Source: Deltaproteobacteria bacterium
GTDB taxonomy: Bacteria > Desulfobacterota > DSM-4660 > Desulfatiglandales > HGW-15
Direction: 5' to 3'
DNA: 64,000 nt
Assembly (NCBI GenBank): GCA_020060215.1
Contig: JAGVAP010000104.1
Location: forward strand, 62,001 to 126,000
Shown here: positions 50,890-60,693 of the stretch, in pieces
How positions within the stretch are numbered: position 1 is the first letter of the stretch
Layout: each line of letters opens with the position of its first letter
Made by a program: the position numbers and the translations under genes
The notes under the pieces: generated by a model
Told to the model about the DNA's origin: nothing
What the model saw: only the letters and a program-made list of their open reading frames with translations
Databases searched by the model: none

Positions 50890-52356
50890 TCAGAATTGGA
50901 AGTAGATGAAGTTCTGTGCCGCGTGCTGCGGTGAAAAGAAGAAGACGAAAAAGAGCAGCAGGTAATAGGCGCTCCACCGCAGGACGAGTGGCTTCTCCCG
51001 AAGGGAGATCCAGAAGTCCCTGTTCCTGCTGACGAGGTCATGCAGCAGCAGGATGGCGATGAAGAGACCGTAAAGGAGCAGATCATCCATCCTGATCCCC
51101 ATTCCCCTGAATTTGATCCTCACCGCATCCAGGTCCGCGATCTCCGTGATGCCCGAAGACATGGCGCCGAATACGGTGACCGCGTGGCCGAACGACTCGG
51201 CCCTGAACAGGACCCAGCCAATGACGACCAGGGTGAAAGTGGATACGATCTTCAATGCCCTGACGGGAACACCGCCTGTATTCACCCCCAGCATGCCGGC
51301 CCATCGACCTACAGGCCTGACCACATCCTGCATGATCACGAGCAAGCCATGCCATGCACCCCAAAGGATGAAGGTCCAGTTCGCGCCATGCCACAACCCG
51401 CTGACGAGAAAGGTGAGGAACAGGTTGTAATACCAGCGCCACCTGACGACCCGGTTCCCGCCCAGCGGGATGTACATATAGTCCCTGAACCATGTGGAGA
51501 GCGAGATATGCCACCTGCTCCAGAACTCGGAGATGGATTTCGCGAAATAGGGTTGCCGGAAGTTCTGCATCAGCTCGAATCCCATGATCCTGGCCGAGCC
51601 CACGGCCATATCCGAATAGCCCGAGAAATCGCAGTAGATCTGGAAGGCATACAGAACGGCGGCCAGGACCATCGGGACCCCTGCGTACCCCTGCGGGTCC
51701 TTGAAGGCCGCATCGACCACCACGGAGACCTGGTCGGCGATCACGATCTTCTTGAAAAGCCCCCAGAGGATCTGCGTCAGCCCCAGCACGGCGCGATCGT
51801 AGGAGAAGGACGATTCCTTGTAGAACTGCGGCAGCAGCCTCGTGGACCTCTCGATCGGCCCTGCCAGGATCTGGGGGAAAAAGGATACGTAGACGGCAAA
51901 GATCCCGAGGTGCTTTTCCGGTCGGCTCTTCCTTCGATAGACGTCGATCACGTAGCCCAGGCTCTGGAAGGTATAGAAGGAGATACCGACCGGAAGGAGC
52001 ACATTCAGGTAAGGCACTTCATGGGGCAGGTTCAACCATCCAAGGAGATCACGGACCGCGCCGTTGAAGAAATTGAAATACTTGAAGCCGAAGAGCACGG
52101 ACAGGTTGGCCGTCAGGCAGGCGGCCAGGATCACCTTGCGCGTGCGGACGTCCGGACTCCTGTCCAGCAAGATGGCGGAGAGATAGCTGACCAGAGTGCC
52201 CAGGAGCAGCAGGAGGGCATATTCGGCCTTCCAGCACATGTAAAAGAAATAGCTGGACGCCAGCAGGTGAATCCAGCGGCAGCGAAACGGCAGAAGGAAG
52301 AATATGGCTGCGACGACCGGGAAGAAAACCACATACTGAAAGGAATTGAACAGCAT
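50890..52356 (-). CDS. MBOAT-family O-acyltransferase (AlgI-like)
   Basis: 488-aa multi-spanning membrane protein. MBOAT signatures FPQILAGPIERSTRLLPQF, FSGYSDMAVGSARIMGF, ISEFWSRWHISLSTWFRDY and VSGLWHGANWTFILWGAWH hold the conserved Asn/His acyltransfer residues. Moves an acyl (commonly acetyl) group across the inner membrane for surface polysaccharide modification. ATG 52356; the frame extends upstream through CACGAAG repeat DNA and was cut. Functions with the SGNH-like protein that follows. Confidence 0.93.
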   Translation of the reverse strand: MLFNSFQYVVFFPVVAAIFFLLPFRCRWIHLLASSYFFYMCWKAEYALLLLLGTLVSYLSAILLDRSPDVRTRKVILAACLTANLSVLFGFKYFNFFNGAVRDLLGWLNLPHEVPYLNVLLPVGISFYTFQSLGYVIDVYRRKSRPEKHLGIFAVYVSFFPQILAGPIERSTRLLPQFYKESSFSYDRAVLGLTQILWGLFKKIVIADQVSVVVDAAFKDPQGYAGVPMVLAAVLYAFQIYCDFSGYSDMAVGSARIMGFELMQNFRQPYFAKSISEFWSRWHISLSTWFRDYMYIPLGGNRVVRWRWYYNLFLTFLVSGLWHGANWTFILWGAWHGLLVIMQDVVRPVGRWAGMLGVNTGGVPVRALKIVSTFTLVVIGWVLFRAESFGHAVTVFGAMSSGITEIADLDAVRIKFRGMGIRMDDLLLYGLFIAILLLHDLVSRNRDFWISLREKPLVLRWSAYYLLLFFVFFFSPQHAAQNFIYFQF

Positions 52357-52444
52357 CGGATCCCGTCCACCGAAAGAGGAAGTAATAGAAGCTGTATGCC
52401 CTTTGCGAGTCCAGAAGCGCGAATACCACCCCGGAGCCAAATCC

Positions 52445-52517
52445 CGCCACTGGGACACAAACACACCAAGGCCGATATCGTGGTCTTCTTTGCGTCTTGG
52501 TGCCTTCGTGGCAGATC
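52445..52517. repeat. Dispersed repeat, CACGAAG/CACCAAG family, copy 3
   Basis: CACTGGGACACAAACACACC and, inverted, GCGTCTTGGTGCCTTCGTGG followed by CAGATCT. Same family as 9424-9484 and 21918-21994. The 52357-52749 stretch as a whole holds only this repeat, a C-run and no gene. Confidence 0.75.
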
Positions 52518-52736
52518 TTCTCCGCACAGGGTGCAGAGGAGTTGCGAAGTGCCCTTTGGACGACCGTGCTCGTGGTCTGAATGTATTCCGGATGTGCGAA
52601 AGTATGAGGTCAGGCGGGCCGGGTTCCAATAGGAGGAACTACGTATTTGGAGACCGCTCAGGAGGTATGGACCCCTACGTTTGCTGAGCAGGGCGTACCG
52701 GGAAAGATGGAGCGGGTCGTTACTGCGAGTCGCCGT

Positions 52737-52748
52737 CCCCCCCCCCCC
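52737..52748. repeat. 12-bp C homopolymer just after the glgC stop
   Basis: A run of 12 C on the plus strand (G on the coding strand), two bases from the glgC stop codon at 52750-52752. Outside coding DNA. Prone to sequencing-length error. Confidence 0.9.
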
Positions 52749-52749
52749 G

Positions 52750-54027
52750 CTATCCGCTGAAGTATCCCTTGGGGACCACCACGATGCCCCTGGGAGTCAC
52801 CGGGAACTTTCTTCGGTCTTCCTTGGGGTGGTATCCGATCTCGGTCCTCGGGGGGATCACGTTGTGCTTGTCGATGATGGCCTTCTTGATCCTGCTCTCC
52901 CGGCCCACAACCACATCGTCCAGGATCACGGACTCATCCACGGTGGCCCAGCTTCTCACCACGACGTTGTAGGCGAGAATCGAGCTCCGCACGATCCCGC
53001 TCACGATGCAGCCGGGGGCGACAAGCGAGTCCAGGGCCTTCCCCACCCGGAGAGTCTCCTGCCGCTCGTTGCTGAAAATGAACTTGGCCGGTGGCGCCAT
53101 GATCTGGTGGGTGTGGATGGGCCACTTGTATCCGTAGAGGTTGAAGAACGGATCGACCCCCGTCAGGTCCATGTTGGCGTTCCAGTAGGCGTCCAGGGTG
53201 CCGACATCCCTCCAGTAGGAGGAGTCCCTCGTGCGCGGCTCCAGCTTGAACTCCCTTTCCCCGTTGTGCGGCATGGTCACGTAGATGTAGTCCTCGATGC
53301 GATTCATGCGGCTGTAGGAGTAGGCATAGACCCGATGGGAATTCAGGAGCCCCGGGATGACGTCCTTTCCGAAGTCATCTCCATTCCCCGAGCGGAGGAT
53401 CTCGAGCAGCTTCTCGGTCCTGAAGAGATAGATCCCCATGGAGCCGAGCACGTGTTTGGGATCCCCCGGGATGGTCTTCACGTGCTCCTTCGGCTTTTCC
53501 TTGAAGCCCTGGATGCGAAACTCCTCGTCCACCTCTGCGACGCCGAGCTGGTCGGCCAGGCCCACATCCGACTCCAGGAGGGAGATGGTGACGTCCGCGT
53601 TCTTCTCCTCGTGGTACCGGAGGAAGATCGAGTAGTCCATCTTGTAGATGTGATCCCCGGAGAGGATGAGGATGTGTTTGGGCTTGTAGCGCTCAATCAG
53701 ATAGAGGTTCTGCCGGATGCAGTCCGCGGTCCCTCGATACCAGTCCAGGCCGGTCCGCTGCTGAGGCGGAACCACCTTCAGGAAATGGCCCATCTTGAAA
53801 CTGAAGATGTTCCATCCCGCCTCCAGGTGATCGGTGAGCGATTGAGACTTGTACTGGGGGAGGACGATGATCTTGTAGACCTGCGAGTTGACGCAGTTGC
53901 TCAGGGTGAAGTCGACGAGGCGGTACATACCCCCGAAAGGGACCGCCGGCTTTGTGCGGTCCTGGGTCAGGGGCATGAGCCTCTCCCCTCTCCCGCCTGC
54001 CATGATAAACGCCAGAACGTCCTTCAT
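52750..54027 (-). CDS. glgC: Glucose-1-phosphate adenylyltransferase GlgC
   Basis: 425-aa ADP-glucose pyrophosphorylase. Catalyses glucose-1-phosphate + ATP to ADP-glucose, the first step of glycogen synthesis. Active-site AFIMAGGRGERLMPLT, the DRTKPAVPFGGMYRLVDF stretch, SGDHIYKMDY, and the C-terminal beta-helix (IVSGIVRSSIL, VDESVILDDVVVG). ATG 54027 with GAGGGGG upstream; an in-frame extension to 54072 is Gly/Ala-rich and unneeded. glgA lies 6.7 kb away on the other strand. Confidence 0.96.
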   Translation of the reverse strand: MKDVLAFIMAGGRGERLMPLTQDRTKPAVPFGGMYRLVDFTLSNCVNSQVYKIIVLPQYKSQSLTDHLEAGWNIFSFKMGHFLKVVPPQQRTGLDWYRGTADCIRQNLYLIERYKPKHILILSGDHIYKMDYSIFLRYHEEKNADVTISLLESDVGLADQLGVAEVDEEFRIQGFKEKPKEHVKTIPGDPKHVLGSMGIYLFRTEKLLEILRSGNGDDFGKDVIPGLLNSHRVYAYSYSRMNRIEDYIYVTMPHNGEREFKLEPRTRDSSYWRDVGTLDAYWNANMDLTGVDPFFNLYGYKWPIHTHQIMAPPAKFIFSNERQETLRVGKALDSLVAPGCIVSGIVRSSILAYNVVVRSWATVDESVILDDVVVGRESRIKKAIIDKHNVIPPRTEIGYHPKEDRRKFPVTPRGIVVVPKGYFSG

Positions 54028-54107
54028 AGATCCCCCTCGGAAAGGGGCGTCCCCCGCCCCTCCGGCTCCCAAGCTACCTGGAATTATGGGTCATGGTGGG
54101 GGCGGTG

Positions 54108-57100
54108 TCAATAATCCCACCTCCAGTTGATCCCGATGCCGCTTTCCTTGTCGGCGCCGAATTCACTCTCGAGGCTGAGGTTAGGTGAAAACTCCCACTG
54201 AAAGGAGGCCTTGGTGCCCCCCGGCCCAATGCTTCTTTCCACCTCGAAATAGACATCGTCGCGGAGATACTTGCCGGCCGCGACGCTCGTCTCGTCGTTA
54301 TTCTCACCCGACTGCTTGACTTCCAGCTGGTCGACCCTCAGCCATTTTCGTGTGGCGCTCATGAGGTCCAGCGTCCGCCCCCCCGCCATCGCATTCAGGG
54401 TTTGCGCAAGCTGGATCGCCTGCAGAGGGGAGATCCGGTTCATGCTCTGACCGAAGAGGACCCGGGAGAGCACCTCATCGGGTGGAAGGGGCGGCTCGGA
54501 GCTCAGCTTGATCTCCGGTGCCCTCACCGGACCCAAGAGCTGCAGCCGGGCCAGGATCTCTTTGGCGCTATAGCTTGCAGTGACATCCAGGAAAGGGGAA
54601 GGGTGCGCCAGGCCGTTGAAGGTGATCTTTCCCTGCGTCAGGGCAAAGCGCCTGTCGAGGAAGCTGAAACGGCCGCGCTCCACCGAAAGTTCGCCCACAA
54701 GGGAGGGTTTCTCCGCCGGCCCGGAAAGATGAACCCCTCCCGTCCATTCCGAATCCAGCCCCCGTCCCCTCACAAAGAAGCGGCCCGGGGAATTCAACCG
54801 CAGATCGAAATGAAGATAAGGATCTCCATTCTTCGCCTTTTCAGGCCTGGGGTTCATGTCGGCGCCCGGGCCGTTGATCTCGATCACATCCAGATCAGGC
54901 ACATCGGGACTGAGCCGCTCCGGGATTCGAAACTCGCCATGCTCGACCTGGATCTCGCCCGAGAGGACGGCACGAGCCAAAGAGCCCTTGAGCCGCACCT
55001 GTCCCTCTCCCCTGGCCGTAACCCAGTCATGCTGAACGATCTTCAGCTTGTGGAACGTGAGATCCACCTGGAAAGGGAACCCTCTTTCAGGATCCACTTC
55101 GAGCCGGCCCTCCGCCAGGGCAGTTCCCTCGCTGCCGTCGCTTGCTCTCGCCCGTTCGATCACAAGCCCCTTGGTCCCGGCATTCACAAGGAGAGTCACA
55201 TCCTTCAAGAGGGTCCCGCTCCGGGCATTCTCGTACGTCCCGTTCTCGACCCCGATGGTCCCGGTGACCAAAGGATGCTCGGGGGTACCGTCCAGACGGA
55301 GCCCCACCTCCGCCGTCCCGGCCATCACCTGATCATCGAGCCCCAGGAGCCCTCCCAGCCTGGCGAGATCGGCCTTCATCTCGAGCTTCCCGTCGATCTC
55401 CTCCTCCCTTGGGAAGGATACCCCAAAAGGATCCAGCGACAGCCAAAGGGGGAGGTCCACGGCGGTCTTCAACGGCTGGGAAGTGACCCCATGAATGAAA
55501 AGCTCGCCCTTGAGCCTCCGGCCGAGAAGATCGGCCCGTGCCTCGAGTGTCGCGGGCGGGATCCCCTCGAGCTGGGGACTGTTCCCCCTGAGCCCAATGA
55601 CTCGAACCCGGGCCATGCCCTCGGGCCCCTCCAGGCGGCCCTTGACGGCCAGTTCACCGCTTCCGCTGCCACGGAAGAAAGCTGGGGAGCCGGCGGGCCT
55701 GACCTGGTCGAGGGGAACATCCTCGAAATGGAAGGAGACGTCCACCTCTCCGGAGCCCAGCCGCCCTCCACCCCAAAACCGCCCCTTTCCGAGGAGCAGT
55801 TGTATGGAGTTCAGGGAGATCTCGGCGGCCGATCTCTCCACGGTGAAGGTTTCTGGGGCACGAAAGACCATGTCCCCAAATTTTCCCTGGAAGCGGGTGA
55901 AGGAGAAGGTATGGACGGATCCTGCCGATCGGTACGCTCCCCTGGTCTCCATGTCGAACTTCCGGTCCAGGGTACCTTTGGTCTTGGCGTCAAAGGAGAC
56001 CTGGGAGCCGTCTCCCCTGGCCTCCATTACAAGGGACGAGACATGGATCCCCGGCAGGACGACGTTTCTGTATTCCCCGTCCGCACTGCCTCGCGGGTTC
56101 CCTGAAAGCTCGGTCAACGCGGCTTGGATCCTGACTTTCTCCGCCTGGAGGCTGCCGGCCCTGATCCCGGTTCCCGAGAACGCCATCTTGAGCTGCTGTA
56201 CGCTCCGGATCTTCCCCGTCTCCGCACTGAACTCGATCCTTCCTTGGAGCGGCTGATTTACGAATGTCGAGAGATGCGACAGGTCCGGGCACTCGCCCGA
56301 GAGGGTCCCCTCCACAAGGTTGGAGTCCAACCCCAACTCGAGCGTTCCCCTTGCACGGGTCTCTCCAGGTCCGCTCAGGAGGACCCTTGTCAGGGAGAGC
56401 CTCTCCCCTTTCACGGAAAACCGGCCTTCCCCGGAAACCCTTCCGGGCTCCTCTCCCGCCTCGAACCGGAAAGATCCATCGTTCGCCCGGACGTTGCCCG
56501 AACCGTCCAGCGTGAAGCGAATCCGCCCCAGAGAGAACTTGCCCGCCTGCACGTCTCTTCCGCTGATCTCGCTCCGGACAGTCAACCGGTCGGGGGAGCC
56601 CCGGATAAGGGCGTCTGCCTGCAGACTACCTCCCAGCGCACTCCTTGCGGCCGACGACCAGCGGCTGAGATCCTGGATCTGCATATGGGCACTGCCGGTC
56701 ATCCGACCTTCGTGGAGATCGAATGTCCCCCCGCCCCACAGCGCTGCCGCGGAACTGGAGAGCGACGCATCCGAGACCGTCAACTTCCGCCCCTGATGAA
56801 GGGAGAGCTTCGCCTTGAAACCCGCCCCTTCTCTCAACAGCGGATCCATAAAAGCGGATGGATCCGCGTTCCGGCCTTCCGCCTTTCCCTTTCCGCTTTC
56901 CGCCTTCCGACCTCCGACCTCCGACCTCTGACCTTCCGCCTCCGCGCCGCGCCATAGCGCTACTCCGGCGCGACGGCGGCTGACCTCCGGACTGATCTCC
57001 CCCTCCACTCCCCCCGTGACGGAAAGGGTCTTGAAATTCCCTTCCGCGGCGGCCTTGGCCCGTCCGACTCCCGCCAGGTCGAAGCCCACGGTCTTGGAAA

Positions 57101-58589
57101 GCACGCCCAGATCCCGTGCCTCGGCCTCTCCCTTGACCTTCCCTTCCCACGTGGATGGATCGATCTCGCCCGAGAGAAGGAGGGTATTCTTCTCCCCCTT
57201 GAGGCTCAGGGCCTGCACCCGCACCGGGCCGGAAGGGAGGCCCTCACCCGAAAACGCCCATTGCAGATCCCGCTCCGGAAGGGGGCCCGCGTCCGAAACC
57301 GAGAGCCCCTCGACCCTTCCTTCTCCCTTGAACCGGAAGCCTGGACCGGTTCCGGCCGGCATATCCGCCACGTCCAGATGGATCTCACCGCTCAACCCTG
57401 AGACCCGCGTCCGGTCCGCCGCGAGCTCTTGGCCCTCGACCCTGAAGAGCGCCGACGGCCTGAGCATCGTTCCGGAGATGGTCCCCTCCATGGAAAACCT
57501 GCCGCTCAAGGGCAGGCCCAATCCCTTCTCAAGGTTCCCCAGTTCGTTGTGGTGCGCTCGTACCTGCGCCTTCAGGGTCCCGTCGAGCAGGTTGGACGAC
57601 CCGGAGAGCCGGAGGCCGGCCTCCCCTGATTCCAGGGAAAACCCCTCGATATGGATCCGCCCATCCTCCGACAGGGCTCCCGCCAATGCGAAGCGCACCC
57701 GCTCCGCATGTGCCTCCTGCAGAACGCCCCCCAGAAAACCCGCTTCCGCCTCTGCGACCCCTTCCATGCCCAGCGTGAGGCCCCCGTCATACGCTGCCCG
57801 TATACGGCCACTCAGGTTCCAGGCGGACCCGGCCTTCACTTCCATCGTGCCCTTCCAGTCCGCAGCCGGCCCCTCCCCCCGGATCGCCAGGGCAATGGGG
57901 CCGTCGATGCCCGCCTTCCTGGCAAGGAGCCCTTTCTCCGCTTCTCGAGCCTCTACGGCCAGGGCCAGGAACCCCCCGTTCTCCCGGGCCGTCCCGGTGA
58001 CGTGGATCCTTGTCTCGGGTCCGTCCGTCCTCTCCAGCAACAGGCGCGTGATCCATTCGCCCTTGGACAGGGCCGCCCTGAGATCCGCGTCCAACCGGAA
58101 GGTTGCCCTCTCCCCCAGCACCGACTCGCCGGCGACGATCTCGTCCGCGGCGAGCCGCTCGATCCGAAGCCGCTCCAGGAACGAAAACCAGAGGGGAATA
58201 CGAGACGAACCATTCGTCTCCTGCCGACGCTGCGCCACCCGCTCCAGATGTAGCCAACCGCATCTCAATGTCCTGACGTGGATATCCCCTCTCAGGAGGG
58301 AGAGCGGGGACCAGTCCAGTTCCAGGCGGCCGATGTCCAGCAGGGGGCCATGTGCATCTGAAACACGCAAGGTCTCGAGCTGAAAATGGAAGGGGACCAC
58401 CCCTGTGAGGGTCCCGATTTCCGCTCTCCAACCCTCCTCCGCAAGGACCCTCCCGGCCATGTGAATCAGGGTTCGCCTGCCGGCCGCCGTCTGGAGGGCG
58501 CCGAACAGGGACACGGCGCAGAGGATGACGACGCCCACCGCGACGGCGGACCACTTCACTGCCTTTCTTGAGACATGCTTCCAGTTCAT
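54108..58589 (-). CDS. tamB: TamB, translocation and assembly module inner-membrane protein
   Basis: 1493-aa AsmA/TamB-type protein. N-terminal anchor (SAVAVGVVILCAVSLFGALQ) then repetitive beta-strand DUF490-type repeats, ending in the TamB C-terminal domain (VLSRVLFGQSMNRISPLQAI, GGTKASFQWEFSPNLSLESE, final GINWRWDY). Bridges the periplasm and works with TamA in outer membrane biogenesis or lipid transport. Begins 1 bp after the tamA stop, so the pair is an operon. About residues 547-575 are encoded by a low-complexity dispersed repeat. Confidence 0.93.
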   Translation of the reverse strand: MNWKHVSRKAVKWSAVAVGVVILCAVSLFGALQTAAGRRTLIHMAGRVLAEEGWRAEIGTLTGVVPFHFQLETLRVSDAHGPLLDIGRLELDWSPLSLLRGDIHVRTLRCGWLHLERVAQRRQETNGSSRIPLWFSFLERLRIERLAADEIVAGESVLGERATFRLDADLRAALSKGEWITRLLLERTDGPETRIHVTGTARENGGFLALAVEAREAEKGLLARKAGIDGPIALAIRGEGPAADWKGTMEVKAGSAWNLSGRIRAAYDGGLTLGMEGVAEAEAGFLGGVLQEAHAERVRFALAGALSEDGRIHIEGFSLESGEAGLRLSGSSNLLDGTLKAQVRAHHNELGNLEKGLGLPLSGRFSMEGTISGTMLRPSALFRVEGQELAADRTRVSGLSGEIHLDVADMPAGTGPGFRFKGEGRVEGLSVSDAGPLPERDLQWAFSGEGLPSGPVRVQALSLKGEKNTLLLSGEIDPSTWEGKVKGEAEARDLGVLSKTVGFDLAGVGRAKAAAEGNFKTLSVTGGVEGEISPEVSRRRAGVALWRGAEAEGQRSEVGGRKAESGKGKAEGRNADPSAFMDPLLREGAGFKAKLSLHQGRKLTVSDASLSSSAAALWGGGTFDLHEGRMTGSAHMQIQDLSRWSSAARSALGGSLQADALIRGSPDRLTVRSEISGRDVQAGKFSLGRIRFTLDGSGNVRANDGSFRFEAGEEPGRVSGEGRFSVKGERLSLTRVLLSGPGETRARGTLELGLDSNLVEGTLSGECPDLSHLSTFVNQPLQGRIEFSAETGKIRSVQQLKMAFSGTGIRAGSLQAEKVRIQAALTELSGNPRGSADGEYRNVVLPGIHVSSLVMEARGDGSQVSFDAKTKGTLDRKFDMETRGAYRSAGSVHTFSFTRFQGKFGDMVFRAPETFTVERSAAEISLNSIQLLLGKGRFWGGGRLGSGEVDVSFHFEDVPLDQVRPAGSPAFFRGSGSGELAVKGRLEGPEGMARVRVIGLRGNSPQLEGIPPATLEARADLLGRRLKGELFIHGVTSQPLKTAVDLPLWLSLDPFGVSFPREEEIDGKLEMKADLARLGGLLGLDDQVMAGTAEVGLRLDGTPEHPLVTGTIGVENGTYENARSGTLLKDVTLLVNAGTKGLVIERARASDGSEGTALAEGRLEVDPERGFPFQVDLTFHKLKIVQHDWVTARGEGQVRLKGSLARAVLSGEIQVEHGEFRIPERLSPDVPDLDVIEINGPGADMNPRPEKAKNGDPYLHFDLRLNSPGRFFVRGRGLDSEWTGGVHLSGPAEKPSLVGELSVERGRFSFLDRRFALTQGKITFNGLAHPSPFLDVTASYSAKEILARLQLLGPVRAPEIKLSSEPPLPPDEVLSRVLFGQSMNRISPLQAIQLAQTLNAMAGGRTLDLMSATRKWLRVDQLEVKQSGENNDETSVAAGKYLRDDVYFEVERSIGPGGTKASFQWEFSPNLSLESEFGADKESGIGINWRWDY
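56872..56945. repeat. Low-complexity GGTCGGAGG/CTTTCCGCC repeat inside tamB
   Basis: Coding-strand words of the GGAGGTCGGAGGTCGG type, plus their CGGAAAGCGG partners, read in frame as EAEGQRSEVGGRKAESGKGK. The same kind of word is normally intergenic in this genome type, so this looks like an in-frame insertion or expansion. Confidence 0.7.
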
Positions 58590-60470
58590 TTAGAAGGATT
58601 GTCCAACACTGATGTAGATCTGAAAGGAATCGTCGATCCCCTCTCTTCGATCCAGGGGTACCGCGATATCGAAGCGAAATGGGCCGATGGGAGTGAAGTA
58701 GCGCACCCCCACGCCTGCCCCCCAGAAGAGCTCTTCATCGGAAGAGGGACGGAGATCTTCGAATGCATTGCCGCCATCCATGAAGAAGACCAGCCCAATC
58801 CGCTCGGTAAGCCTTACTCGGGTCTCGACGGAAGCCTCGAACAGCGATTTTCCGCCGGTGGGGATCCCCTCCCTCCGAGGGCCCAGGGACTGATAGGCGT
58901 ACCCCCTGACCGAACCCCCTCCTCCGGCATACATGCGCTCATCCGCCGGGATCTCCATTCTCTCCTCTCCGCTGACCACGCCCATATGGATACGCCCCGC
59001 CAGCACCGTAGAAGGCGAACGCAGGATCTCGAGATACTGGCCTACGTTCATTTTCGCCTTCGTGAACTGCAGGTCCTCCTTGAACAGGTCTCTGAACGGG
59101 GCGACCTGGACGCCCAGCCGGGTGCCCTTTTTGGGATCCAGCAGATTGTCGCTTCGATCCCATGCGAGTTGAAGGGGGAGCGAGAGGAGGCTGAAATCCT
59201 CCCTCTCTCCCAGCTGCGTGATCTGGGCCTGCTTGAACCCCACTCCGCCGCCGATCTTCAGCGCCCTGGTGAGGTCGCGGCTCACCATGGCCGAGTTCGT
59301 AAGGTTCCGACTGGTATACGCATCCGGCTTGTCCTCCGCAAGCCGCGACGAGAGCGTCAGGGCCTGGTCCTCTCTGAAAAAGAAGGGTTTCCGATAGCTC
59401 CCCTCGGCTGCATAGGTGAGATCGGAAAGGATCGCCTGGATTCCCAGCCTTTCGTTTTCTCCCCTGAGATTCCGGTCTTCCCAGGAGAATTTCACGCCCA
59501 GCTCTTCGTCGGTCCTGTAGCTGACCCCTGCACCGATGGAACGGTGCTTTCGCTCCTTGACCGTGATGGTGACCGGAAGCCTTCCTTCATCGCCGAGAGC
59601 CCCTGCAGGGGAGACGGAGACTGCGGAGAAGAGCCCGAGTTCGATCAAATCCTCCTGCAGCCGGGTCAAGCGGTGCGCGTTGTAGGGGTCCCCCTCTTTC
59701 CAGGGGATCTTCCGACGGACAACGCTCTCCTTCGTCGACTCCAGGCCTGTGATCTCCACGGGGCCGAAACGCGCCGCCGGCCCTGGATCGACCCGGAGGA
59801 GCGCCGAAACGGAGCGCGTCTCATGATCGACGATGATCCTGCGCTCGGGGATCTTCGGAAAGGGGAATCCCTGAACGCCCAGTTGCTCCAGCAGTCTCTT
59901 TTCCGCCTCCACGAAGGCTTCGGCCCTGAAGACCGCATCCAGAGACAGGCCCAGATCCTCGGGGCCGGGGAGTTCATCCGACTTGAGCGGCCCGTCGCCC
60001 ACGAGCTTCAGATCAAAGGACTTCAGCAGGTAGGGCGGGCCGGGGGTCACCTGGAAAACGACCTGCGCGGGCCGGGACCCCGCATCGACATGGAACTCCA
60101 CCTTTGCGCCGTAGTGACCCATGGCCCTGAGAACCTGCGTAAACTGCTCCTGGTCCCTTTCAGCCCTCTTCCTCAGCAGGAAGATGCTGGCAGGGGGGTT
60201 GTCCTTGAGGGATATGGCGTCGGAGGCGGCCTTCAGGCCCTCGAGCAGGGTGCGGTCCTCGACCCCCTCGATGGTGACTTCATAGGGGACGGCCTCTTCG
60301 GCACCCGACGGCCGGCAGGGGACCAGGACGATGCCGGTCATGACCAGCCATATCAGTCGGGCGGAGAAGAAGCAGTGGATCCGCAGTAGGCTGTTATAAC
60401 GAATATGGAAACCCTCGCGCACAATGGTCTTGAAGATCACATGCCCCACGCGGGCCTTTGGGGCCGGCAT
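58590..60470 (-). CDS. tamA: TamA, Omp85-family outer membrane protein
   Basis: 626-aa Omp85 protein. N-terminal signal (hydrophobic IWLVMTGIVLVP near residues 40-51, cleavage about residue 58), then three POTRA-like domains (EVTIEGVEDRTLLEG, APYLLKSFDLKLVG-type, and ARFGPVEITGLESTKES) and a C-terminal 16-strand barrel ending FRFDIAVPLDRREGIDDSFQ and IYISVGQSF with an aromatic C-terminus. A later start than 60470 is possible. Couples with tamB in outer membrane assembly. Confidence 0.92.
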   Translation of the reverse strand: MPAPKARVGHVIFKTIVREGFHIRYNSLLRIHCFFSARLIWLVMTGIVLVPCRPSGAEEAVPYEVTIEGVEDRTLLEGLKAASDAISLKDNPPASIFLLRKRAERDQEQFTQVLRAMGHYGAKVEFHVDAGSRPAQVVFQVTPGPPYLLKSFDLKLVGDGPLKSDELPGPEDLGLSLDAVFRAEAFVEAEKRLLEQLGVQGFPFPKIPERRIIVDHETRSVSALLRVDPGPAARFGPVEITGLESTKESVVRRKIPWKEGDPYNAHRLTRLQEDLIELGLFSAVSVSPAGALGDEGRLPVTITVKERKHRSIGAGVSYRTDEELGVKFSWEDRNLRGENERLGIQAILSDLTYAAEGSYRKPFFFREDQALTLSSRLAEDKPDAYTSRNLTNSAMVSRDLTRALKIGGGVGFKQAQITQLGEREDFSLLSLPLQLAWDRSDNLLDPKKGTRLGVQVAPFRDLFKEDLQFTKAKMNVGQYLEILRSPSTVLAGRIHMGVVSGEERMEIPADERMYAGGGGSVRGYAYQSLGPRREGIPTGGKSLFEASVETRVRLTERIGLVFFMDGGNAFEDLRPSSDEELFWGAGVGVRYFTPIGPFRFDIAVPLDRREGIDDSFQIYISVGQSF

Positions 60471-60693
60471 CGCGTTTCGAAGTGAAGTCAGTTGTACAAT
60501 TTTCGATCCTCCTTTTCAAAAGGTTTCAGGAAACCGAGCCGCTTCATTGATTCGGCTGAGAGGCTATGCTAGTAAGATAGCGTCCGATCGTCTCAGGCCC
60601 GGGGCAGAGCCACGGACGCGGTCCCGGACCCTTCCTGATCTTCGTTCGCGGCGGTGAGCGTCCCGGCGCCGCGGACATGACCACAGAGGATCG

